DNA of 8,288 nucleotides, taken from NCBI GenBank assembly GCA_913060845.1, contig CAJXVF010000079.1:1-8288 (forward strand), given 5' to 3'. The notes under the pieces were generated by a model that saw only the letters and a list, made by a program, of their open reading frames with translations, was not told the origin of the DNA and did no database searches. Source of the DNA: an uncultured Alphaproteobacteria bacterium. GTDB lineage: Bacteria > Pseudomonadota > Alphaproteobacteria > Bin95. Positions 1 to 6,641 of the stretch are shown here, in pieces. Each line of letters starts with the position of its first letter. Positions within the stretch are counted from its first letter, which is position 1. The translations under genes and the position numbers were made by a program.

Positions 1-30
1 CGTGGGCTCGGAGATGTGTATAAGAGACAG
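1..30 (+). other. Nextera/Tn5 sequencing adapter remnant (artefact)
   Basis: The first 30 bases match the 3' part of the Illumina Nextera read-2 transposase adapter. Bases 12-30 are the 19-bp Tn5 mosaic end AGATGTGTATAAGAGACAG, and bases 1-11 (CGTGGGCTCGG) are the adapter stretch that precedes it. This is untrimmed library sequence, not genomic DNA and not a natural Tn5 copy. Genomic sequence can start no earlier than base 31. Confidence 0.97.
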
Positions 31-249
31 GCGCTAACCCCAGCAGCGGCACCCGTACGGTATAGCGCCTCGTTCCTGAAGATGCTCCGGACATGGGAAG
101 GGGCCGCGCACGCGTAGCAAAGCCAAAGCGCAGCATGCACAAAAGCCCGACAACACCCGGCCGTCTATTCCCAACGCCAGTTTCGGCGATGACCGTTGAT
201 GCTCAAGGCGAGCGGTTCACACCGCGCCAGAGCCGAAAGGAGAGCGACA
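31..249. other. Leader region without a recognised gene
   Basis: Between the adapter and the first supported start codon no gene can be recognised. One plus-strand frame is open from base 31 to a TAG at 115-117 (28 residues, ending in TWEGAAHA). It could be the tail of a gene cut off by the contig edge, but it does not resemble the C-terminus of a type I secretion ABC ATPase, the partner expected next to the adaptor. On the minus strand an ATG at 94-92 opens a frame running off the left edge, but it lacks a ribosome binding site. An imperfect inverted repeat, GCGCTAACC (31-39) against GGTaTAGCGC (59-68), lies directly beside the adapter. No promoter could be named with confidence. Confidence 0.4.
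236..244 (+). promoter_or_regulatory. Ribosome binding site deciding the adaptor start
   Basis: AAAGGAGAG ends 5 bases before the ATG at 250. The earlier in-frame TTG/ATG pair at 196/199 has no such purine-rich stretch upstream. This supports a 468-residue protein starting MALPTRK rather than the longer 486-residue reading. Confidence 0.8.
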
Positions 250-1656
250 ATGGCGCTTCCCACACGTAAGGGCGAAATCATCGAAGGGCAGGCAATATCC
301 AGCGACGCTGGATTGCCCGCCGCATTTCAAGGCGCTCCTCCACCTTCGACCGCTTCGGCATATGGCGGCTGCGGAGCCCCTGGATACCGTTTTCCATTGA
401 TGTTCGGCATCTTGGTATTGCTGGCGTTCTTTGGCGGGTTTGGCGTTTGGGCAGCGACTGCACCTTTGGATTCAGCAGCAATTGCTCCTGGCCAGCTCGT
501 TGTCAGCAGCAATAGGCGTGAAGTTCAGCATTTAGAAGGCGGCATCGTTAGCCAACTACTTGTCCGTGAAGGCGATACTGTCCGCGAAGGCGACCCGATC
601 ATCGGATTGGACGCGACCCAAGCAGACGCCTCCCTAGGCGTATTGCAAAGCAGGCTGGCCTACGCTTCAGCTAGGGTCTCCCGGCTTGAAGCTAAGCGTG
701 CCGGACGTCGACGGATTTCATTTCCTAGCTGGCTTCAACAAGCCAGAAGCGACCCCAAGGTCAACAGCCTCCTCACGGCAGAAGAAACGGCACTCCGAGC
801 AGCTTTGGATGTTGTCCGCGATCAAAGCGGCATCTGGCAAACGCGTGCGCGCCAGCTTGAGGAGGAAATTAAGGGCTTGGAGGATGAAATCCGCTCAAAC
901 GAAGATCAGCTTAGGATTATTGAGCTAGAGATTGCGGATCAGCGCTTCCTTGTGAGCAGGGGCCTCGGTATCCGCCGCGTCCTGTTAGGTCTACAGCGCC
1001 AAGCAACGGAAATTAATGGCCGTAAGGCCCGCGCCGTCGCTGGTATAGCCCGTAACCGGCAGGCTATCAGCGAATCACGGCTGCGTATTGCTGAACTCCA
1101 GCAAACGCGCCTAACAGAAATCGACAATGAGATGGGCCAGCTATCGTCCGAAATCGCCGGTATCCGTCAGCGAATGTCGGCTGCTAGTGATGTGCAAAAG
1201 CGGACCGTTATCCGTGCGCCGTTATCTGGCAAGGTCGTCAATCTGACTGCCTATACGATTGGCGGAATTGTGCGCCCTGGTACTCCCTTAATGGAGATCG
1301 TGCCAGATGGGGATGACCTCAAAGTTTTAGCGCGTGTCAGCCCAGCCGATATTGATATCGTCCGCGCAGGCCTTGAAGCCCAGGTTCGCCTGTCTGCCTA
1401 TCCAGGCCGATCTGCGCCCGTATTTGACGGAATCGTTGAGACAGTTTCAGCGGATTTGCTGACGGATGAACGAAGCGGCGTCACCTATTACGAAGCTCGC
1501 ATTGGCTTCAAACCGGGCGACCCAGCACTTGTCAGCCTCACACTCTATCCGGGCTCACCTGCAGAAGTGTCGATCGTTACCGGCGAGCAAACTCTGATGA
1601 ATTCCTTGCTCCGTCCGCTGACAGATACCGTCCGACGCGGCGCTACACAGAACTAG
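250..1656 (+). CDS. HlyD-family type I secretion periplasmic adaptor (membrane fusion protein)
   Basis: This 468-residue protein is the inner-membrane adaptor of a type I secretion system, the part that bridges an ABC exporter and a TolC-like outer-membrane channel. Visible in order: a cytoplasmic, Pro/Ala-rich N-terminus (1-47); one membrane helix (about 48-70); the first lipoyl half with VQHLEGGIV at 92-100 and VREGD at 105-109; a long Glu/Arg/Gln-rich alpha-helical hairpin (about 123-318); the second lipoyl half starting RAPLSGKV (322-329); and a beta-barrel region with RPGTPLMEIVP, SADLLTDERSG and YPGSPAEV. The last motif is usually PGMPAEV in relatives; here Met is Ser. The end, LLRPLTD, is typical of PrtE/HlyD proteins. 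Length is normal. The ABC gene that usually sits just upstream is not visible, and no TolC gene follows; an M23 peptidase gene lies 9 bp downstream instead. The cargo is unknown. The family call is firm, but a substrate-specific name is not justified. Confidence 0.93.
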   Translation: MALPTRKGEIIEGQAISSDAGLPAAFQGAPPPSTASAYGGCGAPGYRFPLMFGILVLLAFFGGFGVWAATAPLDSAAIAPGQLVVSSNRREVQHLEGGIVSQLLVREGDTVREGDPIIGLDATQADASLGVLQSRLAYASARVSRLEAKRAGRRRISFPSWLQQARSDPKVNSLLTAEETALRAALDVVRDQSGIWQTRARQLEEEIKGLEDEIRSNEDQLRIIELEIADQRFLVSRGLGIRRVLLGLQRQATEINGRKARAVAGIARNRQAISESRLRIAELQQTRLTEIDNEMGQLSSEIAGIRQRMSAASDVQKRTVIRAPLSGKVVNLTAYTIGGIVRPGTPLMEIVPDGDDLKVLARVSPADIDIVRAGLEAQVRLSAYPGRSAPVFDGIVETVSADLLTDERSGVTYYEARIGFKPGDPALVSLTLYPGSPAEVSIVTGEQTLMNSLLRPLTDTVRRGATQN

Positions 1657-1665
1657 GGCGAACAT

Positions 1666-2781
1666 ATGTCTCGCTGGATCATCATTGGCGCCTGTGTGTG
1701 GATGGTCGTCCTAGGCGGTGCTGGCCTGTTCATGGTGACAGGCTGGGAAGGGCGGAGTGCAGTTGCTAGCACTGCTATCACCACTGCCACCCCAACGAAT
1801 GTCGCAGAATCTCAAAGCCAGGTCAGGCAGACGCAGGCGACGCAGCAAGCCTATCCCGGCTGGTTGAATATTCCTGTTGGCTGCACAATCGGGCGGGATT
1901 GCTGGGTCCTGCAGCAGTTTGACCATGATCCAGGCCCCGACTTTAGAGATTACGCCTGTGGTGCCCGCGCCTACAATGCGCATAAGGGCGTGGATTTCGG
2001 CCTGGCGACGGATAATGACATGCGCCGGAACGTTCCTGTGCTCGCAGCAGCGGCAGGGCGCGTGCTCCGTTTGCGTGATGGTGAGACGGACGGCGTCGCG
2101 GTGGCTCAAGGCGTGGGCGCTGTTCCAAAAGGCCGGGAATGCGGCAACGCCGTCATTTTGGAACATGGCGGCGGGTGGGAAACAATATATTGCCATATGA
2201 GGCGTGGGTCCGTTGCGGTAAAACAGGGACAGAGCGTAGCGGCGGGCCAACAGCTCGGTGCAATCGGGATGTCCGGCAAAGCTGAATTCGCCCATCTGCA
2301 CCTTGGTGTTCGCTACAAGAACAATCCATATGATCCATTCCTGCCAGGCGGCATGAAGCCAGGTGCGTGCGGAAGTGTCGGATCGCTATGGACGCCAGCG
2401 GCGGCTGCAGCGCTCCGTTATTCCCCGCTAGATATGGTCGCGGTTGGCATTTCGGATACGCGCCCAAACGTGGCAGGCGTCAATAATGGCCAATTCAATA
2501 GCTTCACTCGGCGGGATGCAGATGCGTTGTTCGGCTGGGTTCTGGCCTGGAACACCAAAGCTGGCGATATATTGCGGGTTGATATCCAGGATCCGAGCGG
2601 TAAAGCGCTCCTATCCACAACACAAAAGCTGGACAAGGGTTATCGACGGCATTTCCGTTTCGCTGTCAAGAAGAAGTCAGGGGCTTGGCATTCGGGAAAC
2701 TACACCGTCACCGCCACAATTCAGCGATCTGGCCGTACCCCTGTCACCCGCCAGATTAGCCGTACCCTAAAACTTCGCTGA
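1666..2781 (+). CDS. Membrane-anchored M23 family (LytM-type) metallopeptidase
   Basis: This is a 371-residue predicted zinc endopeptidase of the periplasm, from a family that cuts peptide cross-links in peptidoglycan. A hydrophobic helix at about 4-24 gives a signal anchor; no clear cleavage site or lipobox is seen. A low-complexity Ser/Thr/Gln linker (30-62) follows. The M23 core spans about 75-225: H106 and D110 form the HxxxD zinc motif (AHKGVDFG), H177 lies in YCHM, and H210 and H212 form HLHLG. All expected zinc and catalytic residues are therefore present, so the enzyme is likely active rather than a LytM regulator of the degenerate EnvC/NlpD kind. Residues about 255-371 form an extra, apparently beta-rich domain ending in a GNYTVTATI-like strand; its function is not known to me. 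The ATG at 1666 follows AGGG (1655-1658), which overlaps the stop of the adaptor gene, so the two are probably co-transcribed and translationally coupled. Substrate bond and biological role are inferred from the family. Confidence 0.9.
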   Translation: MSRWIIIGACVWMVVLGGAGLFMVTGWEGRSAVASTAITTATPTNVAESQSQVRQTQATQQAYPGWLNIPVGCTIGRDCWVLQQFDHDPGPDFRDYACGARAYNAHKGVDFGLATDNDMRRNVPVLAAAAGRVLRLRDGETDGVAVAQGVGAVPKGRECGNAVILEHGGGWETIYCHMRRGSVAVKQGQSVAAGQQLGAIGMSGKAEFAHLHLGVRYKNNPYDPFLPGGMKPGACGSVGSLWTPAAAAALRYSPLDMVAVGISDTRPNVAGVNNGQFNSFTRRDADALFGWVLAWNTKAGDILRVDIQDPSGKALLSTTQKLDKGYRRHFRFAVKKKSGAWHSGNYTVTATIQRSGRTPVTRQISRTLKLR

Positions 2782-2865
2782 GCCGGTTTCGGGCGCGGCG
2801 TTGATCGGCTATTGTCGCCGAAAATTCTCGTATGCTTGGGAAGCGCGAGATCGCATTCGGTTTGT

Positions 2866-2872
2866 GGTGAGG
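2866..2872 (+). promoter_or_regulatory. Ribosome binding site deciding the transglycosylase start
   Basis: GGTGAGG ends 5 bases before the ATG at 2878. An upstream in-frame TTG at 2812 would add 22 residues ahead of a complete signal peptide and has no comparable site, so it is rejected. The 96-bp gap in front of this gene (2782-2877) shows no stem followed by a T-run and no clear -35/-10 pair, so whether a promoter lies here is open. Confidence 0.65.
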
Positions 2873-2877
2873 CCTAC

Positions 2878-3939
2878 ATGGTTCAAATTCGACAGATATC
2901 TGCTTTATGCGCGCTGCTTGGCTTTGCGCTAACTCCCGTAATGGCATCTGCGCAGGACGGTTCAAGCAAAGCGCCAAAGATCACGCAGGCATTCAGGGCA
3001 GAGTTTCAAAACTGGCTCGTCGATGTCCGTGCAGAAGCGCGGGACAAAGGCATCTCTGAAAGCATCATCTCCAGTGCGCTGTCCAATATTGAACCCGTCG
3101 CCCGCATTCTTGAGCGGGACCGCAAGCAATCTGAGTACACGATTACGCTGAGCAAATATCGCAAGCGCGTAATCACGCCGAACAATATCCAGTTCGGTCT
3201 TTCCAAGCGGAACCGTCATTCCAACACCCTGAACCGGGTCGCTGAACGCTATGGCGTGCAACCGCGCTTTATTCTGGCGATCTGGGGCATTGAGACCCGC
3301 TTTGGCGCCGTTACCGGAACGATGCCGGTCATTCCCGCCGTTGCGACACTGGCGTTTGATCGGCGGCGCTCCAAATATTTCCGCCAACAACTGTTCGCGT
3401 CACTGAAAATGCTGCATCGCGGCTATATCAGCTTGCCGGAAATGAAGGGCTCTTGGGCAGGGGCCATGGGCCAGCCGCAATTCATGCCGTCCAGTTATAT
3501 TGCCTATGCTCAGGATTTTGACGGGGATGGTCGCCGCGATATCTGGTCAAATGAAGGCGATGTTTTTGCCTCAATTGCAAATTATCTGGCAGAGCATGGC
3601 TGGAACAATGATCTCACATGGGGCCGCAAAGTCATTGCTCCAGCAGGTGTCCGCCGTGCTGCGGTCAAATCCTTTAACCGCAAAGAGCGCGGCTGCCGTG
3701 CGGTGAAGAAGATGTCACGGAACAAAAGCTTGTCTGAATGGGCGCGTCAGGGCGTCACGAAGGCGGATGGCTCGCCGCTGCCAAATCGCAATCTCTCAGC
3801 CGCCATGGTGCTGCCTGATGGCGAAAAAGGCTCTGCCTATCTCGTCTACAAAAATTACCGCTCGATCCTCCGCTATAACTGCGCGCACCTCTACGCTGTC
3901 ACTGTTGGCGAATTGGCCGACGCGCTTTGGGTGCGATAA
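2878..3939 (+). CDS. Lytic murein transglycosylase, MltB type (GH103)
   Basis: This 353-residue secreted enzyme is predicted to cleave the MurNAc-GlcNAc bond of peptidoglycan with formation of 1,6-anhydro-MurNAc. The N-terminus is a signal peptide with a likely cut after ASA-Q or ASAQ (about residue 25-26). It has no lipobox, so it is a soluble periplasmic form rather than a lipoprotein like E. coli MltB. The catalytic acid is expected at E139 in AIWGIETRFG, matching the MltB Glu context. GSWAGAMGQPQFMPSSY (191-207) is the family signature, and DFDGDGRRDIW (213-223) matches the EF-hand-like loop that binds calcium in E. coli Slt35. VYKNYRSILRYN (323-334) is the conserved C-terminal Asn-Tyr region. 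Length and domain coverage are normal, but there is no C-terminal peptidoglycan-binding domain. The rlpA start lies 5 bp after the stop. Confidence 0.94.
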   Translation: MVQIRQISALCALLGFALTPVMASAQDGSSKAPKITQAFRAEFQNWLVDVRAEARDKGISESIISSALSNIEPVARILERDRKQSEYTITLSKYRKRVITPNNIQFGLSKRNRHSNTLNRVAERYGVQPRFILAIWGIETRFGAVTGTMPVIPAVATLAFDRRRSKYFRQQLFASLKMLHRGYISLPEMKGSWAGAMGQPQFMPSSYIAYAQDFDGDGRRDIWSNEGDVFASIANYLAEHGWNNDLTWGRKVIAPAGVRRAAVKSFNRKERGCRAVKKMSRNKSLSEWARQGVTKADGSPLPNRNLSAAMVLPDGEKGSAYLVYKNYRSILRYNCAHLYAVTVGELADALWVR

Positions 3940-3944
3940 CAAGA

Positions 3945-4826
3945 ATGCGGACGTTTTTTCCTATACTTATCGCCTTAGGGTTAGCGCTATCGGCCTGCTC
4001 AAGCTCTAAAGAAACAGCAGCGCCGACATCCGCGAAGACACGCGCCCCAACTGTTCTCAAGCCCAGCCCACATATCGGCCAGGATGCCCGCCCACGCTAC
4101 AAGGTTGGCAGCCCTTATGTGATCGCTGGTAAGCGTCACGTGCCGGAAGAACGGTTTGATTTAGCAGAAAGCGGCCGCGCGTCCTGGTACGGCCCCGGCT
4201 TCCATGGCCGCCAGACAGCAAACGGCGAACGCTATGACCAGCGGGCCATGACGGCTGCGCATCGCACATTGCAACTCCCCGCTATTATCCGCGTCACCAA
4301 TGTCGGCAATGGGCGACGCGTCGTGCTGCGCGTGAATGACCGTGGCCCGTACCATGGCGGCCGCGTTCTTGATGTTTCAGAGGCTGGTGCGGAAGCACTG
4401 GATTTCAAGCATTTGGGAACGGCACTTGTTAGGATCGAGGTGCTTGAAGGACCGAGCCGACGTGTCGCCGGAATGGCTGGCCGCAAGGCAAGCGTTGCAG
4501 AATTGGAATCTGTCCGCGCCGAAGCTGCCGCTGCTGACAATGGCGTCGCTCTCGCATCTGTTGGAACATCCGCACGTAACAGCGGTGCGCCGCCAAGCAG
4601 TATATTTGTTCAGGCTGCTGCATTTTCATCTATCACCAATGCCCAAGCGTTCCGCGCCAAGGCAGCCCAGATAGGTGAAGCTGTGATCGAGCCTTCGTTT
4701 TCTAACGGTAACCGCATTTATCGCGTTAAATTGGGGCCTTACCGCACCGTAAAGGATGCTGAACGGGCCATTCCATATCTAGCCGATATGGGTGCGCCAA
4801 GTGCCCATGTCACCGTTATCCAATAG
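3945..4826 (+). CDS. rlpA: Septal ring lytic transglycosylase RlpA-like lipoprotein with SPOR domain
   Basis: This 293-residue lipoprotein starts at ATG 3945, with MRTFFPILIALGLALSAC giving a lipobox LSAC and acylated Cys18. A TTG at 3927 inside the previous gene would add six residues ahead of the signal and is less likely. The double-psi beta-barrel RlpA domain covers about 75-165 (ESGRASWYGPGFHGR, then TANGERYD, AMTAAHRTLQLP, RVNDRGPY and GRVLDVS). Residues E95, H106 and D132 have the same spacing as the residues E120, H131 and D157 reported for active Pseudomonas aeruginosa RlpA, so a working lytic transglycosylase is likely. After a variable linker (170-216) a C-terminal SPOR domain (about 218-293, FVQAAAF to HVTVIQ) should bind glycan strands stripped of stem peptides at the division site. 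The ribosome binding site is weak (GGGTG at 3929-3933, 11 bases away), so translation probably depends on coupling to the gene just upstream. Confidence 0.94.
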   Translation: MRTFFPILIALGLALSACSSSKETAAPTSAKTRAPTVLKPSPHIGQDARPRYKVGSPYVIAGKRHVPEERFDLAESGRASWYGPGFHGRQTANGERYDQRAMTAAHRTLQLPAIIRVTNVGNGRRVVLRVNDRGPYHGGRVLDVSEAGAEALDFKHLGTALVRIEVLEGPSRRVAGMAGRKASVAELESVRAEAAAADNGVALASVGTSARNSGAPPSSIFVQAAAFSSITNAQAFRAKAAQIGEAVIEPSFSNGNRIYRVKLGPYRTVKDAERAIPYLADMGAPSAHVTVIQ

Positions 4827-4841
4827 GAAGGCGCTAAGCAC

Positions 4842-5984
4842 ATGTTGATTCGCATCGGCGCTATACTGCTTCTGCTTCTGCTGCTGGCAGGCATTCTGCC
4901 GCCAGCCACTGCCTCAGCGTTTGAAACACGCGCTCGGCAGGCGTTCGTGATTGATCTGTCGACCAATTCCATTCTGCTCAACAAGAACGCTGACACACGG
5001 ATGCCGCCCGCCTCCATGAGTAAACTCATGACGGCCTATTTGATCTTTGAACGCATGAAAAGCGGCGCACTCAAACCTGATGACCGCTTCACCGTCAGTC
5101 GCAAGGCATGGGCAAAAGGCGGCTCGAAGATGTTCTTGCTGCAAGGTCAACGCGTCCGCCTTGAAAGCCTGATCCGCGGCATCGTCATCCAGTCCGGCAA
5201 CGACGCTTGTATCGTAGTTGCAGAAGGCTTGGCTGGAAGCGAAGAAGCCTTTGCCGAAATTATGAACGCAAAGGCGAAGGAACTCGGCCTCAACGATAGC
5301 CATTTTACCAATGCAACGGGCTGGCCCAATCCTGATCACTATATGACCGCGCGGGATCTCGCGACCCTGGCGCAGAGAATCATTGAGGACTTTCCCGAAT
5401 ATTATCACTTCTATTCGCAAAAAAGCTTTCGTTTCAACAAGATCAATCAAAAGAACCGCAACCCAATTTTAGGCGAAGTCGAAGGAGCTGATGGCCTAAA
5501 AACAGGTTATACGGACGCCTCTGGCTATGGTCTCGTTGGTTCTGCGACACGGGGCGGGCGACGCCTAATTATGGTGATTAATGGCCTGGAGACGGCCCGC
5601 GCCCGGTCAGTCGAAGCTGAGCGTATGATGAACTGGGCGTTCGATGCGTTCGAGACCTATAAGCTTCTCCGCGCTGGGGAGACGGTTGAGACTGCAGAGC
5701 TTTGGCTAGGCCAAGCGGAGACCGCAGCTTTGGTCGTTAATCAGGACGTGACGGTGACGTTGCCGCGTGCCTCGCGTGCAAGCCTCAAGGTATCTGTCAG
5801 CTATTCAGGGCCAGTTCCAGCACCTGTCTATAAGGGTGAGGAACTTGGCCGACTTATCGTAACAGCACCCGGTGTTGATCCGATTGAACGCCCGCTCTAT
5901 GTCGGCGAAACCGTTGAGCGCAAAGGTCCCTTTGGCCGGGTCATTGAAACCCTAGGCGCGCTTATTAGCGGCGCGTGGCGATAA
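4842..5984 (+). CDS. dacC: D-alanyl-D-alanine carboxypeptidase (PBP5/6, DacC-like, S11 family)
   Basis: This 380-residue low-molecular-mass penicillin-binding protein is predicted to remove the terminal D-Ala from pentapeptide stems, limiting cross-linking. It has a leucine-rich signal peptide with a likely cut after ATASA (residue 26). The three active-site motifs of the serine peptidase S11 fold are intact: S58-M-S-K61 (SxxK, nucleophile S58), S118-G-N120 (SxN) and K220-T-G222 (KTG). The C-terminal part, from about 275, is the beta-rich PBP5 stalk domain. The final GPFGRVIETLGALISGAWR is an amphipathic helix of the kind that holds these enzymes to the outer face of the inner membrane. AGGAAGG (4825-4831) precedes the ATG by 10 bases and overlaps the rlpA stop. 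There is no SPOR domain, unlike some rhizobial relatives. The family call is firm; the letter (dacA, dacC or dacF) is by convention only. Confidence 0.94.
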   Translation: MLIRIGAILLLLLLLAGILPPATASAFETRARQAFVIDLSTNSILLNKNADTRMPPASMSKLMTAYLIFERMKSGALKPDDRFTVSRKAWAKGGSKMFLLQGQRVRLESLIRGIVIQSGNDACIVVAEGLAGSEEAFAEIMNAKAKELGLNDSHFTNATGWPNPDHYMTARDLATLAQRIIEDFPEYYHFYSQKSFRFNKINQKNRNPILGEVEGADGLKTGYTDASGYGLVGSATRGGRRLIMVINGLETARARSVEAERMMNWAFDAFETYKLLRAGETVETAELWLGQAETAALVVNQDVTVTLPRASRASLKVSVSYSGPVPAPVYKGEELGRLIVTAPGVDPIERPLYVGETVERKGPFGRVIETLGALISGAWR

Positions 5985-5987
5985 GTC

Positions 5988-6641
5988 TTGCCTCGGGGAA
6001 GCTTCATTAGCCTCGAAGGTGGGGAGGGCGCTGGGAAAAGTACCCAGATCCGGTTGCTTGCCGCATGGTTACGTGACCTTGGGCATGAAGTCATCGAAAC
6101 CCGCGAGCCAGGCGGATCGCCTGCCGCTGAGAGAATTCGGGAAACGCTGCTTGGCCTTCCAGAGTCTGACGGCACTTGGGACGCGCACACAGAATGCCTG
6201 CTGCTAAATGCTGCGCGCCGCCAGCATGTCGTTGATATCATCAAGCCAGCGCTTGGGCGCGGCGCATCGGTAATCACAGACCGTTTTTCTGATTCGACCA
6301 TGGCTTACCAGGGCTATGCCGGGTCTGTTGGTCGTCCGGCTGTAGAGGCCCTTGACCATTGGGCCATGGACGGCTTCAAGCCAGACCTAACGTTGATGCT
6401 TGATATTGAACCTGAAGCCGGCGCTGCTCGGGCAGGGGAGCGCGCACGGGCTGCAGGCCAAACCGTATTAGACGTTTTCGAGCGCCGCTCCATAACCTTC
6501 CATCAGACCGTTCTGGCTGCCTTCCGAGATATAGCCGCCCGAGAGCCAGAGCGATGCGTTGTTATTGATGCCAGCGCCACACAGGAATTGGTCGCCGCCG
6601 CAATCCAAAACGCCGTCAAAGCTCGTTTGGAAGTGAAGTAA
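5988..6641 (+). CDS. tmk: Thymidylate kinase (dTMP kinase)
   Basis: This 217-residue cytoplasmic enzyme phosphorylates dTMP to dTDP with ATP, a required step in dTTP supply. The P-loop GGEGAGKST lies at 11-19 (K17 and S18 bind phosphate), TREPGG at 38-43 binds substrate, and a DRFSDST motif with AYQG follows (the DR[YF] region). An Arg/Ala-rich LID segment (ARAGERARAAGQ) precedes DVFERR. Length matches the family. The start must be TTG at 5988: the P-loop begins only ten residues later, and the dacC stop TAA (5982-5984) is in the same frame, with only the codon GTC in between. No good ribosome binding site is seen, so translation probably depends on ribosomes finishing dacC. The last base of its TAA is the first base of the holB start. 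Confidence 0.95.
   Translation: MPRGSFISLEGGEGAGKSTQIRLLAAWLRDLGHEVIETREPGGSPAAERIRETLLGLPESDGTWDAHTECLLLNAARRQHVVDIIKPALGRGASVITDRFSDSTMAYQGYAGSVGRPAVEALDHWAMDGFKPDLTLMLDIEPEAGAARAGERARAAGQTVLDVFERRSITFHQTVLAAFRDIAAREPERCVVIDASATQELVAAAIQNAVKARLEVK

Noticed and set aside
12..30. A natural Tn5 transposon end
   Set aside because: The 19-bp mosaic end is an engineered hybrid, and the preceding bases match the commercial adapter. No transposase or IS50 sequence follows.
31..117. C-terminal tail of an ABC exporter gene upstream of the adaptor
   Set aside because: The frame is open to a TAG at 115-117, but its 28 residues do not resemble the end of a type I secretion ATPase. It is too short to assign.
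196..249. A longer N-terminus for the HlyD-family adaptor from TTG 196 or ATG 199
   Set aside because: There is no ribosome binding site ahead of either codon, whereas ATG 250 has AAAGGAGAG at a good distance.
1711..2301. A 196-codon open frame on the minus strand inside the M23 gene
   Set aside because: It lies entirely opposite a gene with a complete set of M23 motifs, and its translation shows no recognisable domain. It is a by-product of codon bias.
2782..2877. A terminator or promoter between the M23 and mltB genes
   Set aside because: Only short interrupted pairings (such as CCGAA with TTCGG, and CTCG with CGAG) were found, with no T-run, and no hexamer pair at usual spacing stood out.
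4914..5450. A 178-codon open frame on the minus strand inside dacC
   Set aside because: It is opposite the conserved SxxK and SxN region of the carboxypeptidase and has no family resemblance of its own.
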